A stretch of DNA of 64,000 bases from Streptomyces sp. 130 (lineage in GTDB: Bacteria; Actinomycetota; Actinomycetes; Streptomycetales; Streptomycetaceae), in the NCBI RefSeq assembly GCF_007096885.1, contig NZ_VJNO01000001.1, forward strand, positions 62,001 through 126,000. Reading direction: 5' to 3'. Both the position numbers and the translations under genes were made by a program. The notes below the pieces were generated by a model. It worked only from the letters and a program-made list of their open reading frames with translations. It was not told the DNA's origin and made no database searches. Positions 45,733 to 54,206 of the stretch are shown piece by piece (within the stretch, counting starts at the first letter, position 1; each line of letters begins with the position of its first letter).

Positions 45733-47073
45733 TCAGCCCTCCGCCTCCGGGCCCCGCTGCTCCGCGAACTGGAGCATCGGATAGCTGCCCGTGGCCGTCG
45801 GCGCGTGCTCGGGCAGCCACAGCACCGCGACCGCCCCGCCGCTGCCCTCCGCCGCCCCCTCCGGCGCCGCGTTGCGGAAGGTCAGCCGGGCCCCGAGCAC
45901 CCTGGCCTGGCCCGCCGCGATCGTCAGCCCGAGCCCGTGCCCGCGCCCGGACCGGTCGGCCGACCCGGTACGGAACCGGCTCGGCCCCTCCCGCAGCAGC
46001 GTCGCCGGGAACCCGGGCCCGTGGTCGCGGACCCGGACCACCCGGCCCTCGACCGTGACCTCCACCGGGGTCGCCCCGTGCTTGGCCGCGTTGCCCAGCA
46101 GGTTGCCGAGGATGCGCTCCAGGCGGCGCGGGTCCGTGTTGACCCAGGACTCGTGGACGACCTGCACCCGGACCTCCGGGTCCAGCAGCGCCACCCGCCG
46201 GCTGACGAACTCGCCGAGCGCGATCTCCTGGAGCTCGGCCCGCTCCGACGCGCTGTCCAGCCGGGCCACCTCCAGCACGTCCTCGACCAGCGTGCGCATC
46301 GCCTGGGCCCGGTCGCGTACCAGCTCCGTCGGGCGGCCCGGCGGCAGCAGCTCGGCCGCCGTGAGCAGCCCGGTCACCGGGGTCCGCAGCTCGTGCGCGA
46401 TGTCCGCGGTGACCCGGCGCTCCGCCTCGATCCGCTCGTTCAGCGCGTCGGTCAGCGCGTCCACCGCACCGGCCAGCTCGTCCGTCTCGTCGCGCACCAC
46501 ACCGCCGACCGCGTCCCTGACCCGGACCTCCGTGTTGCCCTGGGCGACCTTGCCCGCCGCCGCTGCCGCCTTGCGCAGCCGGCGCGAGAGCTGGCCGCCG
46601 ATCAGCACACCCAGCGCGGAGCCGCCGAGGACCACCGAGACCGAACCGATGAGCAGGGCCCGGTCCAGGTCGCCCATGATCATGGTCGAGCGGTCCGCGA
46701 ACCGGGTGTGCAGCGACAGCACGTTCCCGTTGCCCACCGGCACCGCCGCCCAGACGTCGGGCACCCCGCCGGAGTCGTCCACGTGCGTGGCGCGGCGGTT
46801 GCGCCGGACCTCCTCGCGCAGGCTCCGCGGCATCGTCGGATCGTTGAGCTTCGCCCCGAACCGGGGGTCGGCCTTCTTCGTCTTCTTCGCCTCGTACAGC
46901 AGCTGCGCGTAGGTCAGCCGCTCCAGCTGGACCTCGCGGGCGTTCTCCAGCATCGAGACGCGGGCCGCGTTGTGCACCACCAGGCTCAGCGCGACCGCGA
47001 TCAGCGCGCCGACCGCCGCGATCGCGATGCTGATCTTCCAGCGGACGCCCGTCCGCAGGGCGGGCCGCCTCAT
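45733..47073 (-). CDS. cseC: Cell-envelope sensor histidine kinase CseC
   Basis: 446 residues from the ATG at 47073, overlapping the cseB stop (ATGA). Membrane segments at ~13-35 and ~138-160 enclose an extracellular sensor of ~100 residues. Then HAMP, HisKA with His227 in RVTADIAHELRTPVTGLLTAAE, and ATPase with N-box NLLGNAAKHG, VRDHGPGFP and GRGHGLGLTIA. It detects cell-wall damage (for example by glycopeptides or beta-lactams) and phosphorylates CseB, which induces sigE. Identified by operon context and sequence type. Confidence 0.93.
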   Translation of the reverse strand: MRRPALRTGVRWKISIAIAAVGALIAVALSLVVHNAARVSMLENAREVQLERLTYAQLLYEAKKTKKADPRFGAKLNDPTMPRSLREEVRRNRRATHVDDSGGVPDVWAAVPVGNGNVLSLHTRFADRSTMIMGDLDRALLIGSVSVVLGGSALGVLIGGQLSRRLRKAAAAAGKVAQGNTEVRVRDAVGGVVRDETDELAGAVDALTDALNERIEAERRVTADIAHELRTPVTGLLTAAELLPPGRPTELVRDRAQAMRTLVEDVLEVARLDSASERAELQEIALGEFVSRRVALLDPEVRVQVVHESWVNTDPRRLERILGNLLGNAAKHGATPVEVTVEGRVVRVRDHGPGFPATLLREGPSRFRTGSADRSGRGHGLGLTIAAGQARVLGARLTFRNAAPEGAAEGSGGAVAVLWLPEHAPTATGSYPMLQFAEQRGPEAEG

Positions 47074-47774
47074 GCGCGGAGCTTGTAGCCGAAGCCGCGG
47101 ACCGTCTCGATCCGGTCCTGGCCGATCTTCGTGCGCAGCCGCTGCACATGGACGTCCACGACCCGGGTGTCCCCGCCCCAGCCGTAGTCCCAGACCCGTT
47201 CGAGCAGCTTGTCGCGGGAGAGTACGGTGCCGGGCGCCGCGGAGAATTCCAGCAGCAGCCGCATCTCGGTCGGCGTCAGCGCCACCTGGGCACCGCCCCT
47301 GCGGACCTCCATGCCCTCGGTGTCGACCTCCAGGTCCCCGAAGACCAGCACCCCGCCCACGGCCTCCTGCTCCGGCGGCCCGCCGCCGGCCCGGTCCCCC
47401 GACGCGTGGCCGAAGCGGCGCAGCACCGCCCGGATGCGGGCCACCAGGACCGCCCCGTCGAAGGGCTTGGTGACGTAGTCGTCCGCGCCGGCCTCCAGGC
47501 CGAGGACCACGTCGATCGAGTCGGCCCGCGCCGACAGCATGATCACCGGGACCGTCGACTCGTCCCGGATGCGGCGGCACAGGCTGACCCCGTCCAGACC
47601 GGGGACCATGACGTCGAGCAGCGCGATGTCGGGCCGGTCCGCCCGGAACGCCTCCAGGCCGGTCAGCCCGTCGGGCACCGCGGTGACCGCGAAGCCCACC
47701 CGTTCCAGCGCGAGCTGGGTGGCCTCGCGGATGACGTCGTCGTCCTCGACGAACAGCACATGGGTCTCGGCCAT
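47070..47774 (-). CDS. cseB: Response regulator CseB (OmpR type)
   Basis: 234 residues from the ATG at 47774. Receiver with VEDDDVI, phosphoacceptor Asp54 in DIALLDVMVPGLDG, and ADDYVTKPF; winged-helix output LTPTEMRLLLEFSAAPGTVLSRDKLLERVW and RVVDVHVQRLRTKIG. Phospho-CseB activates the sigE promoter in S. coelicolor. Ten nt after cseA and coupled to cseC. Confidence 0.95.
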   Translation of the reverse strand: MAETHVLFVEDDDVIREATQLALERVGFAVTAVPDGLTGLEAFRADRPDIALLDVMVPGLDGVSLCRRIRDESTVPVIMLSARADSIDVVLGLEAGADDYVTKPFDGAVLVARIRAVLRRFGHASGDRAGGGPPEQEAVGGVLVFGDLEVDTEGMEVRRGGAQVALTPTEMRLLLEFSAAPGTVLSRDKLLERVWDYGWGGDTRVVDVHVQRLRTKIGQDRIETVRGFGYKLRA

Positions 47775-47784
47775 CGGTGAGCTC

Positions 47785-48510
47785 TCAGTTCCTCGGCGGT
47801 TCCGTGGGCTCGGGCAGGTCCTCGTCACCCGCCCCCACGGCTCGGTTGAAGTCGTTGCGCACCCGGTCCTGCTCGGCGAACCGGCCGTTCGCCCAGTGGT
47901 ACGTGATCACCTCGTCGCCCGAGGGGTAGGCGACCGCGTCCTTCTTCTCGTACACCTGGGTCGTCACCACCAGGTCCCCGCGGTCGATGGTGCCGTAGAC
48001 GGCGGGCTGCTCGACGGTGAAGACGTTCTCGTACGTGCCGTCGGCACGCGGCCGGTAGACGTAGGTGCCGACGCCCACCGAGTCGCCGCAGGTCATCACG
48101 TTCACCACGACGTCGGCGGACGGGCCGTCGGTGATCCTGCCGTACGAGGTGTCCACCGGATACTCGTCGCCGCCGCACGCCTTCAGGTCCATCCGGACCC
48201 GCCCGCTCACCTTCGGGTCCGCCTTCAGCAGCGCCACCGCGTCCACCCGGGGCGCGGGCTTCGCCGTGGAGGCGGCCGTCGTGCTCGGGGTGACCTGGAC
48301 GACCGGCTCGGCGCCCGCCGGGCCCTCGTCCCGGGTGCCCGTACCGCCGGTCGAGCAGCTGACGGCGAACAGGCCGAAGACGGCGAGGCCGGCCAGGGCC
48401 GCGCTGCTCGCCGCCCAGCCGGTCAGCAGGCGTTTGCCGACGCGGGCCGTTCCCCCGCCCGTTGTGCCGGTGACCGTGCCGTCGTCACCGCTGCCTGTCA
48501 GGCCGCGCAC
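47785..48510 (-). CDS. cseA: Lipoprotein CseA, negative modulator of the SigE system
   Basis: 241 residues from the GTG at 48510, overlapping sigE by 13 bases. Gly/Thr-rich N-terminus, hydrophobic core (SSAALAGLAVFGLFAV) and lipobox VSC near residue 52. The mature part is Thr/Pro-rich, then a compact domain with two Cys pairs likely disulfide-bonded (LKACGGDEYPVD, VVNVMTCGDSVG). In S. coelicolor CseA sits outside the membrane and lowers sigE expression, perhaps through CseC. The long N-region suggests a later start is possible. Confidence 0.88.
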   Translation of the reverse strand: MRGLTGSGDDGTVTGTTGGGTARVGKRLLTGWAASSAALAGLAVFGLFAVSCSTGGTGTRDEGPAGAEPVVQVTPSTTAASTAKPAPRVDAVALLKADPKVSGRVRMDLKACGGDEYPVDTSYGRITDGPSADVVVNVMTCGDSVGVGTYVYRPRADGTYENVFTVEQPAVYGTIDRGDLVVTTQVYEKKDAVAYPSGDEVITYHWANGRFAEQDRVRNDFNRAVGAGDEDLPEPTEPPRN

Positions 48511-49046
48511 CGCTCCCGCCCCCGCTCCTCGGCGAGCCGGGCCTCCCGGCTCGCCGCTTCCCTGTTCTCCAGCTCCTGGCGCAGCCGCGCCAGCGCACGG
48601 TGCAGCGTGCTCTTCACCGTACCGGCCGACATGCCGAGCGCCGCCGCCGTCTCCTCCGTGCTCATCTGCTCCCAGTGTCGCAGGACGACGACACTGCGCT
48701 GCTTGGGAGCCAGCACGCCCAGGATGTCCATCAGCAGGGCGCGGTCGGCGCGCTGCTCGGTGCCGTCCTCGACGCTCGCGTCGGGCAGCTGCTCGGTCGG
48801 CACCTCGTCCAGCTTGCGCGCCCGCCACCACTCGGTGCGGGTGTTGATCATGACGCGGCGCAGATAGGCGTCGGCGAGTGACTTGTCCTCGATGCGGTCC
48901 CAGCGGCCGTAGGTGCGGGCCAGCGCGGTCTGCAGCAGGTCCTGGGCGTCCACCGGGTCCGGCACGAGCCGGCGCGCACTGCGCAGCAGCGCCTCCTGCC
49001 GGGTCCGTACGTACTCTTCAAAGCCGAGCACCTCGCCCTGAGCCAT
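48498..49046 (-). CDS. sigE: ECF sigma factor SigE (cell-envelope stress)
   Basis: 182 residues from the ATG at 49046 with GGAGG 9 nt upstream. Region 2: EEYVRTRQEALLRSARRLVPDPVDAQDLLQTALARTYGRWDRI as limits, with RRVMINTRTEWWRARK; region 4: VLAPKQRSVVVLRHWEQMSTEETAAALGMSAGTVKSTLHRALARLR as limits. Matches SigE of S. coelicolor almost throughout. No anti-sigma gene: control is transcriptional via CseB/CseC. Directs cell-wall glycan, teichoic-acid-like and other envelope genes. Confidence 0.97.
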   Translation of the reverse strand: MAQGEVLGFEEYVRTRQEALLRSARRLVPDPVDAQDLLQTALARTYGRWDRIEDKSLADAYLRRVMINTRTEWWRARKLDEVPTEQLPDASVEDGTEQRADRALLMDILGVLAPKQRSVVVLRHWEQMSTEETAAALGMSAGTVKSTLHRALARLRQELENREAASREARLAEERGRERCAA

Positions 49047-49353
49047 CACAACCGCCTCCATCCCCGTGAATCCCCGTGAGAACCGCTCGTGCCGCTGCCC
49101 GCCGGTGGTCGGTCCGGCTGACGTCGCAGACGCTACGGAGCGGTTGTCACGAGGCTGTGCGAGGCAGCCGTACGCGGACGCACGGCTGCCCATCGGTTGT
49201 GTAACAGCGTGGGGAGGAGACCGGACAAAGGACCCCGCGCCGGACGAGCGAAGGGCCCGCCCGCCCCGTCATCGGCACGGGGCGGGCGGGCCCTGCCCGC
49301 CGTTGTCACGAAGGCGGGCGGACGCTGTTACGCGGGGGAGACGGCCCGGCCGC
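49047..49353 (-). promoter_or_regulatory. sigE promoter region with paired repeats
   Basis: The 307-base gap between mutY and sigE has no gene. It contains an inverted pair AACCGCTC (49081-49088) / GAGCGGTT (49138-49145), a direct repeat GTTGTCACGA (49143-49152 and 49302-49311), an inverted pair GTAACAGCG (49201-49209) / CGCTGTTAC (49323-49331), and the mutY terminator. The CseB-controlled promoter must lie here; I cannot pick it with confidence. Confidence 0.45.
49253..49293 (-). terminator. 16-bp hairpin after mutY
   Basis: GGGCCCGCCCGCCCCG (49253-49268) pairs perfectly with 49278-49293 around a 9-nt loop; a second short hairpin GCCCGCC/GGCGGGC lies at 49295-49319. They separate mutY from sigE. 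Confidence 0.85.
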
Positions 49354-50256
49354 TCAGGTCAGCGGCAGCCGGTACCGCCGGTCGGCCAGCGGCTCGACCA
49401 GGCCGTCGGCGACCAGCCCGTCCAGCGCGCGGGCCCGCTGCACCGGCTCGTCCCACACCGCGTCGAGCGCCGCCTGCGGGACCGGGCCGACCGCCTCGCG
49501 CAGCACGGCGAGGAGCCTGCCGCGCACCTGCCGGTCCGTGCCGGCGTAGGTCTGGCCCCGGCGCGGCGGCCCCTGGTGCGCGGGCTTCCCGGCCAGCCGC
49601 CAGGCGCACTGCTCCGCGATCGGGCAGCGCGAGCAGTCCTCGTTCTTCGCGGTGCAGACGAGGGCGCCCAGCTCCATCGTGGCCGCCGCCCAGCGGGCCG
49701 CCCGCTCGTCCTCGTCGGGCAGCAGCTCCCGGGCGAGCCTGCGCTCGGCGGCGGTCGTCGCGTTCGGCGGGTACTGGATGCCGGTCGCGGCCCGTGCGAA
49801 GACCCGGCGGACGTTGGTGTCGAGGACGGCGTGACGCTGCCGGTACGCGAACGAGGCCACGGCCGCCGCCGTGTACTCGCCGATCCCGGGCAGGGCGAGG
49901 AGCTGGGCGTGCTCACTCGGTACGTCGCCGCCATGGCGTTCCGTTATCGCCTGGGCGGCCCCGTGGAGCCGCAGAGCGCGGCGCGGGTAGCCGAGCCGGC
50001 CCCAGGCGCGGACCGCCTCGCCGGGCGGCTCGGCCGCCAGGTCGGCGGGGCGCGGCCAGCGGGCGAGCCACTGCTCGTACACCGGGAGGACCCGGCTGAC
50101 GGGGGTCTGCTGCAGCATGAACTCGCTCACCATCACGCCCCAGGCCCCCGCTTCGGGGCGGCGCCAGGGCAGATCGCGGGCGTGCTGGTCGAACCACCCG
50201 ATCACGGGGGCGTGGAGGGAGGCGGGGGGCGTCTGTGTCGCAGTCGTGGCAGTCAT
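49354..50256 (-). CDS. mutY: Adenine DNA glycosylase MutY
   Basis: 300 residues. Removes A mispaired with 8-oxoguanine. Catalytic Glu region MVSEFMLQQTPVSRV, helix-hairpin-helix LPGIGEYTAAAVASFAY, catalytic Asp in VLDTNVRRVFAR, and the iron-sulfur loop C-x6-C-x2-C-x5-C (CTAKNEDCSRCPIAEQC). It is shorter than E. coli MutY, and after ~235 a winged-helix-like C-terminus (VRGRLLAVLREAVGPVPQAALDAVW) replaces the MutT-like oxoG-recognition domain, as in other actinobacteria. Confidence 0.95.
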   Translation of the reverse strand: MTATTATQTPPASLHAPVIGWFDQHARDLPWRRPEAGAWGVMVSEFMLQQTPVSRVLPVYEQWLARWPRPADLAAEPPGEAVRAWGRLGYPRRALRLHGAAQAITERHGGDVPSEHAQLLALPGIGEYTAAAVASFAYRQRHAVLDTNVRRVFARAATGIQYPPNATTAAERRLARELLPDEDERAARWAAATMELGALVCTAKNEDCSRCPIAEQCAWRLAGKPAHQGPPRRGQTYAGTDRQVRGRLLAVLREAVGPVPQAALDAVWDEPVQRARALDGLVADGLVEPLADRRYRLPLT

Positions 50257-50495
50257 CGCACCATCGATCCTGACACGGCGTTCCGGTAAGAGGGCCCACG
50301 CCCCGCGAGCCGTTGCGGCAACTGGCCGATGGGCCGTTTTCCGCCCGCCCCGACGCAGGTGCCGTGCGTGAACGTTTCGTCGCGGTGAGTCATATCGAAT
50401 GCTTCCGGCGCCCGAACTGGCCCTCGCGGGATGATGATCCGCAAAACTTGGGGATCAAGGCGGCGGGTGGGGCGGGAGTTGGGCCGGATCTCTCG

Positions 50496-50501
50496 TACAG
50501 T
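50496..50501 (+). promoter_or_regulatory. -10 hexamer TACAGT, leaderless layout
   Basis: TACAGT ends 7 nt before the GTG at 50509 and supports that start over the longer open frame from 50431. Confidence 0.5.
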
Positions 50502-50508
50502 TTGGGCC

Positions 50509-51357
50509 GTGGGATCTCTGCGCAATCCGATCGGTCCGCTACCCTCCAGCATCTACTGGCGACGGAGGGCGGTCGCGGCGGCCCTGGTCGTGCTGCTCGC
50601 GCTGCTGATCGCATGGGCCGTCACCTCCCGTGGCGGCGACGGGGATCGCCACGACGACTCCAAGGCGCCCGGCTCCAGCCCCGCGGGCTCGATCACGCCC
50701 GGACCCTCCCGTTCCGGCCCCGCGATCACCGAACAGCCCGGCGGGGGCGGCGAATCGGACGGCTCCGGCGGCGGCGACGGCGGCAAGGACGGCGGTTCGG
50801 ACGGCGGTTCCGCCGGTACGGGCGGCGGCTCGGCCCCCTCGGACGCCAACGGCGGTGGCCAGGACACCGGTTCGGGTTCCGCCTCCGGTGCCACCGGCTC
50901 CGGCACCGGCGACGGGGTGGAGGCAGCGCGTCCGGTCCCGGCCGGCTCCACGCTCCCCGACTGCGCCGCGGGCGCGATCCGGATCGGCCTGAAGACCGAA
51001 CTCAGCTACGCCCCCGACGAGAAGCCGGAGTTCCGGCTGTTCGTCACGAACACCTCGTCCACCGCCTGCAAGGCCGACTTCGGGCCGAAGAGCGCGGTGC
51101 TCACCGTCACCGAGGCGGGCGGAGAGGACGAAGAGGTGTGGTCCTCCAAGGACTGCCCGCGCGACCCCGAGCCCGTCCTGATCGAGGTGCCCGCCGGAAC
51201 GACCGTCGTGCACACCGTGAAGTGGGACCGGGCGAAGAGCGCCCCCAAGTGCGCGACACCGCCCGCGGGGAAGGCCGGGCCGGGCACGTACCTCGTGGAG
51301 GCCAAGGCGCCGGGTGAGCCCGTGCAGCGCGCCTCGTTCGTCCTCGCGAAGGACTGA
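50509..51357 (+). CDS. Membrane-anchored protein with Gly/Ser linker and C-terminal beta domain
   Basis: 282 residues from the GTG at 50509. Short N-terminus, one membrane helix (about residues 20-40, AVAAALVVLLALLIAWAV), a ~110-residue Gly/Ser/Asp linker, and an extracellular beta-sandwich (about 145-282) with three Cys (TACKADFG, SSKDCPRD, PKCATPP). The pattern ELSYAPDEKPEFRLFVTNTSSTACKA recalls BsuPI-type inhibitor or DUF4232-like domains; not certain. The context between mutY and disA gives no functional hint. May be attached to the wall side of the membrane. Confidence 0.78.
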   Translation: MGSLRNPIGPLPSSIYWRRRAVAAALVVLLALLIAWAVTSRGGDGDRHDDSKAPGSSPAGSITPGPSRSGPAITEQPGGGGESDGSGGGDGGKDGGSDGGSAGTGGGSAPSDANGGGQDTGSGSASGATGSGTGDGVEAARPVPAGSTLPDCAAGAIRIGLKTELSYAPDEKPEFRLFVTNTSSTACKADFGPKSAVLTVTEAGGEDEEVWSSKDCPRDPEPVLIEVPAGTTVVHTVKWDRAKSAPKCATPPAGKAGPGTYLVEAKAPGEPVQRASFVLAKD

Positions 51358-51393
51358 GCGCCGGAGGGCTTCCGGGGCCGGTGTCCCGGGGCC

Positions 51394-52518
51394 CTACACG
51401 TACCGTTCGAGGATGGACGACTCGGCCAGCCGGGACAGGCCCTCGCGCACGCTGCGCGCCCGGGCCTCGCCGACCCCGTCCACGGCCTGGAGGTCGTCCA
51501 CGCTCGCCGCGAGCAGCTTCTGCAGACCGCCGAAGTGCTCCACGAGCCGGTCGATGATCGCGCCCGGCAGCCGCGGCACCTTCGCCAGCAGCCGGAAACC
51601 GCGCGGCGACACCGCCGAGTCCAGTGTCTCGGGCGAGCCGCTGTAGCCCAGCGCCCGCGCCACGACCGGGAGTTCGAGCAGCTCCGTGTGGGTCAGCGAG
51701 TCCAGCTCGGTCAGTGCCTCCGCCACCGTGCGCGAACGCTTCGCCGTCGGCTCCGGCACGTAGTCCCGCACGACCAGCTCGCGCTCCGGCTCCACGCCCG
51801 CGATCAGCTCGTCCAGCTGGAGCGAGAGCAGCCGCCCGTCGGTACCGAGCTCCACCACGTACTCCGCGATCTCCGTCGCGATCCGGCGCACCATCTCCAG
51901 GCGCTGGGCCACCGCCGTCACGTCCCGGACGGTCACCAGGTCCTCGATCTCCAGCGCGGAGAGCGTCCCGGCGACCTCGTCCAGCCGCAGCTTGTACCGC
52001 TCCAGCGTCGCCAGGGCCTGGTTGGCGCGGGACAGGATCGCCGCCGACTCCTCCAGGACCCGCCGCTCCCCGTTCACGTACAGCGCGATCAGGCGCATCG
52101 ACTGGGAGACCGAGACGACCGGGAAATTGCACTGCTTGGAGACCCGGTCCGCCGTGCGGTGCCGGGTGCCGGTCTCCTCGGTGGGGATCGACGCGTCCGG
52201 GACCAGCTGCACACCGGCGCGCAGGATCTTCGACATGTCCTTGTCGAGGATCAGCGCCCCGTCCAGCTTGGCCAGCTCCCGCAGCCGGGTCGCGGTGAAC
52301 TCCACGTCCAGCACGAAGCCGCCCGTGCACATCGACTCGACGGTCTTGTCCATGCCGAGCACGATCAGACCGCCGGTGTTGCCGCGGAGAATGCGCTCCA
52401 GGCCGTCCCGCAGGGCCGTTCCGGGCGCGACGGCGCTCAACGAGGCGCGCATCAGCGCTTCGTTGCCCGTGGTTTGGCCGGACTTTCCGGGCGATGCTGC
52501 CCGGTCGCTGGCTGCCAC
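51394..52518 (-). CDS. disA: Diadenylate cyclase DisA
   Basis: 374 residues from the GTG at 52518 with GGAGGAG 5 nt upstream. Makes cyclic di-AMP from two ATP while scanning DNA. DAC domain with DGALILD and GTRHRTADR motifs, a helical spine with the DDE region ([17 protein letters not shown]), and a C-terminal helix-hairpin-helix DNA-binding module ([22 protein letters not shown]). Main c-di-AMP source in Streptomyces. 141 nt after radA on the same strand; RadA is known to modulate DisA in Bacillus. Confidence 0.96.
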   Translation of the reverse strand: MAASDRAASPGKSGQTTGNEALMRASLSAVAPGTALRDGLERILRGNTGGLIVLGMDKTVESMCTGGFVLDVEFTATRLRELAKLDGALILDKDMSKILRAGVQLVPDASIPTEETGTRHRTADRVSKQCNFPVVSVSQSMRLIALYVNGERRVLEESAAILSRANQALATLERYKLRLDEVAGTLSALEIEDLVTVRDVTAVAQRLEMVRRIATEIAEYVVELGTDGRLLSLQLDELIAGVEPERELVVRDYVPEPTAKRSRTVAEALTELDSLTHTELLELPVVARALGYSGSPETLDSAVSPRGFRLLAKVPRLPGAIIDRLVEHFGGLQKLLAASVDDLQAVDGVGEARARSVREGLSRLAESSILERYV

Positions 52519-52659
52519 TGCACTCCTCCGGTCACAGGTTTGCGGTGCCCTCGTGGCCTGTCGGTCGGAACAGGCCGTCCAATCGAAGGACCCGGGGGGC
52601 GTCTGGCGCACCCCCGTCCCTCGTGCCGTTCGTACGGACGGGCGAGACCAGGGCAAAGT

Positions 52660-54072
52660 CTACCGGCGTGCGCCCTCCTCCCGGGGGGCCTGTGCGCGGG
52701 TCCGGCGCGGGAGCGCCCGGAGCGCGTCGCCCATGTCGGCCACCTCCGTCACCTTCATGCCGGCCGGGACCTTGCCCGGATCGGGCGGGACCAGGGCGTG
52801 CGTGAACCCCAGCCGGTGCGCCTCGGCCAGCCTGCGCTGCACCCCCGTGACCCGTCTGACCTCGCCCGCGAGCCCCACCTCGCCGATCGCCACCAGGTTC
52901 TTCGGAAGCGGTGTGTCGCTCGCCGCGCTCGCCAGCGCCAGGGCGACCGCCAGGTCGGCGGCGGGCTCGGACAGCTTCACACCGCCCACCGTCGCGCTGT
53001 AGATGTCCCGCTTGCCCAGCGAGCTGATCCGGCCGCGCTGCTCCAGGACCGCGAGCATCATCGACACCCGCGAGGTCTCCAGACCCGACGTCGTCCGCCG
53101 CGGGGACGGGATCTGCGAGTCCACCGTCAGCGCCTGCACCTCCGCGACCAGGGGCCGCTTCCCCTCCAGCGTCACCGTCAGGCAGGTGCCCGGCACCGGC
53201 TCGTCGCGCCGCGTGAGGAAGAGGCCGGACGGATCGGCGAGACCCGTGATCCCCTCGTCGTGCAGCTCGAAGCAGCCGACCTCGTCGGTCGCCCCGTACC
53301 GGTTCTTGACCCCGCGCACCAGGCGCAGCCGGGCATGCCGGTCGCCCTCGAACGACAGGACCACGTCCACCAGGTGCTCCAGGAGCCTGGGCCCGGCGAT
53401 CGCGCCCTCCTTGGTGACGTGGCCCACGAGCAGCGTCGACATCCCGCGCTCCTTGGAGGCCCGGATCAGCGCCCCCGCCACCTCGCGGACCTGCGCCATC
53501 CCGCCCGGCGCGCCCTCGATCTCCGGCGACGCCACGGTCTGCACCGAGTCCAGGATCAGCAGCGAGGGCTTGACCGCGTCGAGGTGGGCGAGCACCGCCG
53601 ACAGGTCGGTCTCCGCCGCCAGATACAGGTGGTCGCTGATCGCGTGGATGCGGTCGGCCCGCAACCGGACCTGCGAGGCGGACTCCTCACCGGTCACATA
53701 CAGGGTGCGGTGCTCGTCGGTCGCCGCCTTGGCCGCGACGTCGAGCAGCAGCGTGGACTTGCCCACGCCCGGCTCGCCCGCGAGCAGCACGACGGCCCCG
53801 GGCACCAGACCGCCGCCCAGCACCCGGTCCAGCTCGCCGACACCGGTCGGCCGGGCGGTGGCCTGCCGGCTGTCGACCTGTCCGATGGGCAGCGCGGCGG
53901 TGGAGACCCGCCCCGCCGCCGTGGTCCGGACGGCGGGCGCGCCGCCGAACTCCTCCACCGTCCCCCACGCCTGGCACTCGGGGCAGCGGCCGAGCCACTT
54001 CGCGGTGGTCCAGCCGCATTCGGTGCAGCGGTAGGACGGCCGGTCCTTCGCGGATTTCGTACGGGCAGCCAT
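52660..54072 (-). CDS. radA: DNA repair ATPase RadA
   Basis: 470 residues. Branch-migration helicase in recombination repair. N-terminal C4 zinc finger (CTECGWTTAKWLGRCPEC), RecA core with Walker A GEPGVGKST and Walker B LLILDSVQ, the RadA-specific KNRYGATDEVG motif, and a C-terminal Lon-like domain (DLAVALALASAASDTPLPKNLVAIGEVGLAGEVR as limits). Preceded by a PafBC-type promoter whose -10 ends 6 nt from the ATG, so DNA-damage induction from a leaderless mRNA is likely. Confidence 0.96.
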   Translation of the reverse strand: MAARTKSAKDRPSYRCTECGWTTAKWLGRCPECQAWGTVEEFGGAPAVRTTAAGRVSTAALPIGQVDSRQATARPTGVGELDRVLGGGLVPGAVVLLAGEPGVGKSTLLLDVAAKAATDEHRTLYVTGEESASQVRLRADRIHAISDHLYLAAETDLSAVLAHLDAVKPSLLILDSVQTVASPEIEGAPGGMAQVREVAGALIRASKERGMSTLLVGHVTKEGAIAGPRLLEHLVDVVLSFEGDRHARLRLVRGVKNRYGATDEVGCFELHDEGITGLADPSGLFLTRRDEPVPGTCLTVTLEGKRPLVAEVQALTVDSQIPSPRRTTSGLETSRVSMMLAVLEQRGRISSLGKRDIYSATVGGVKLSEPAADLAVALALASAASDTPLPKNLVAIGEVGLAGEVRRVTGVQRRLAEAHRLGFTHALVPPDPGKVPAGMKVTEVADMGDALRALPRRTRAQAPREEGARR

Positions 54073-54078
54073 GGCGCC

Positions 54079-54101
54079 ACCGTATCGGTGGGGACTGACA
54101 G
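54079..54101 (-). promoter_or_regulatory. RecA-NDp / PafBC-type promoter of radA
   Basis: On the minus strand: CTGTCAGTC (54101-54093), 8 nt, TACGGT (54084-54079). Two mismatches in the nonamer versus TTGTCRGTG, with perfect spacing and TAnnnT. The ATG follows after 6 nt. radA belongs to this regulon in mycobacteria (established knowledge). Confidence 0.7.
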
Positions 54102-54124
54102 CGCGGCCGGGAACTCCTGTCCCT

Positions 54125-54136
54125 TATCGCGCGATA
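54125..54136. promoter_or_regulatory. 12-bp palindrome TATCGCGCGATA
   Basis: Perfect palindrome in the 134-bp gap between divergent radA and the sigma-like fusion gene, close to CCCTTA/TAAGGG and ACCC-GTAA-GGGT inverted pairs (54121-54153). Candidate operator; regulator unknown. Confidence 0.45.
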
Positions 54137-54194
54137 CGTTCACCCGTAAGGGTTAAATCTACTCAAGGAGCGCGAGGGGCGAGTCTGCCGTGCC

Positions 54195-54200
54195 TACGGT
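54195..54200 (+). promoter_or_regulatory. -10 hexamer TACGGT, leaderless layout
   Basis: TACGGT ends 6 nt before the GTG at 54207; no ribosome site precedes that start. Confidence 0.5.
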
Positions 54201-54206
54201 CGCAAG

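Noticed and set aside
44012..47149. 1,045-residue minus-strand frame
   Set aside because: Antisense to the MFS gene and out of frame with cseC; composition is the usual Gly/Arg/Ala shadow of high-G+C codon bias.
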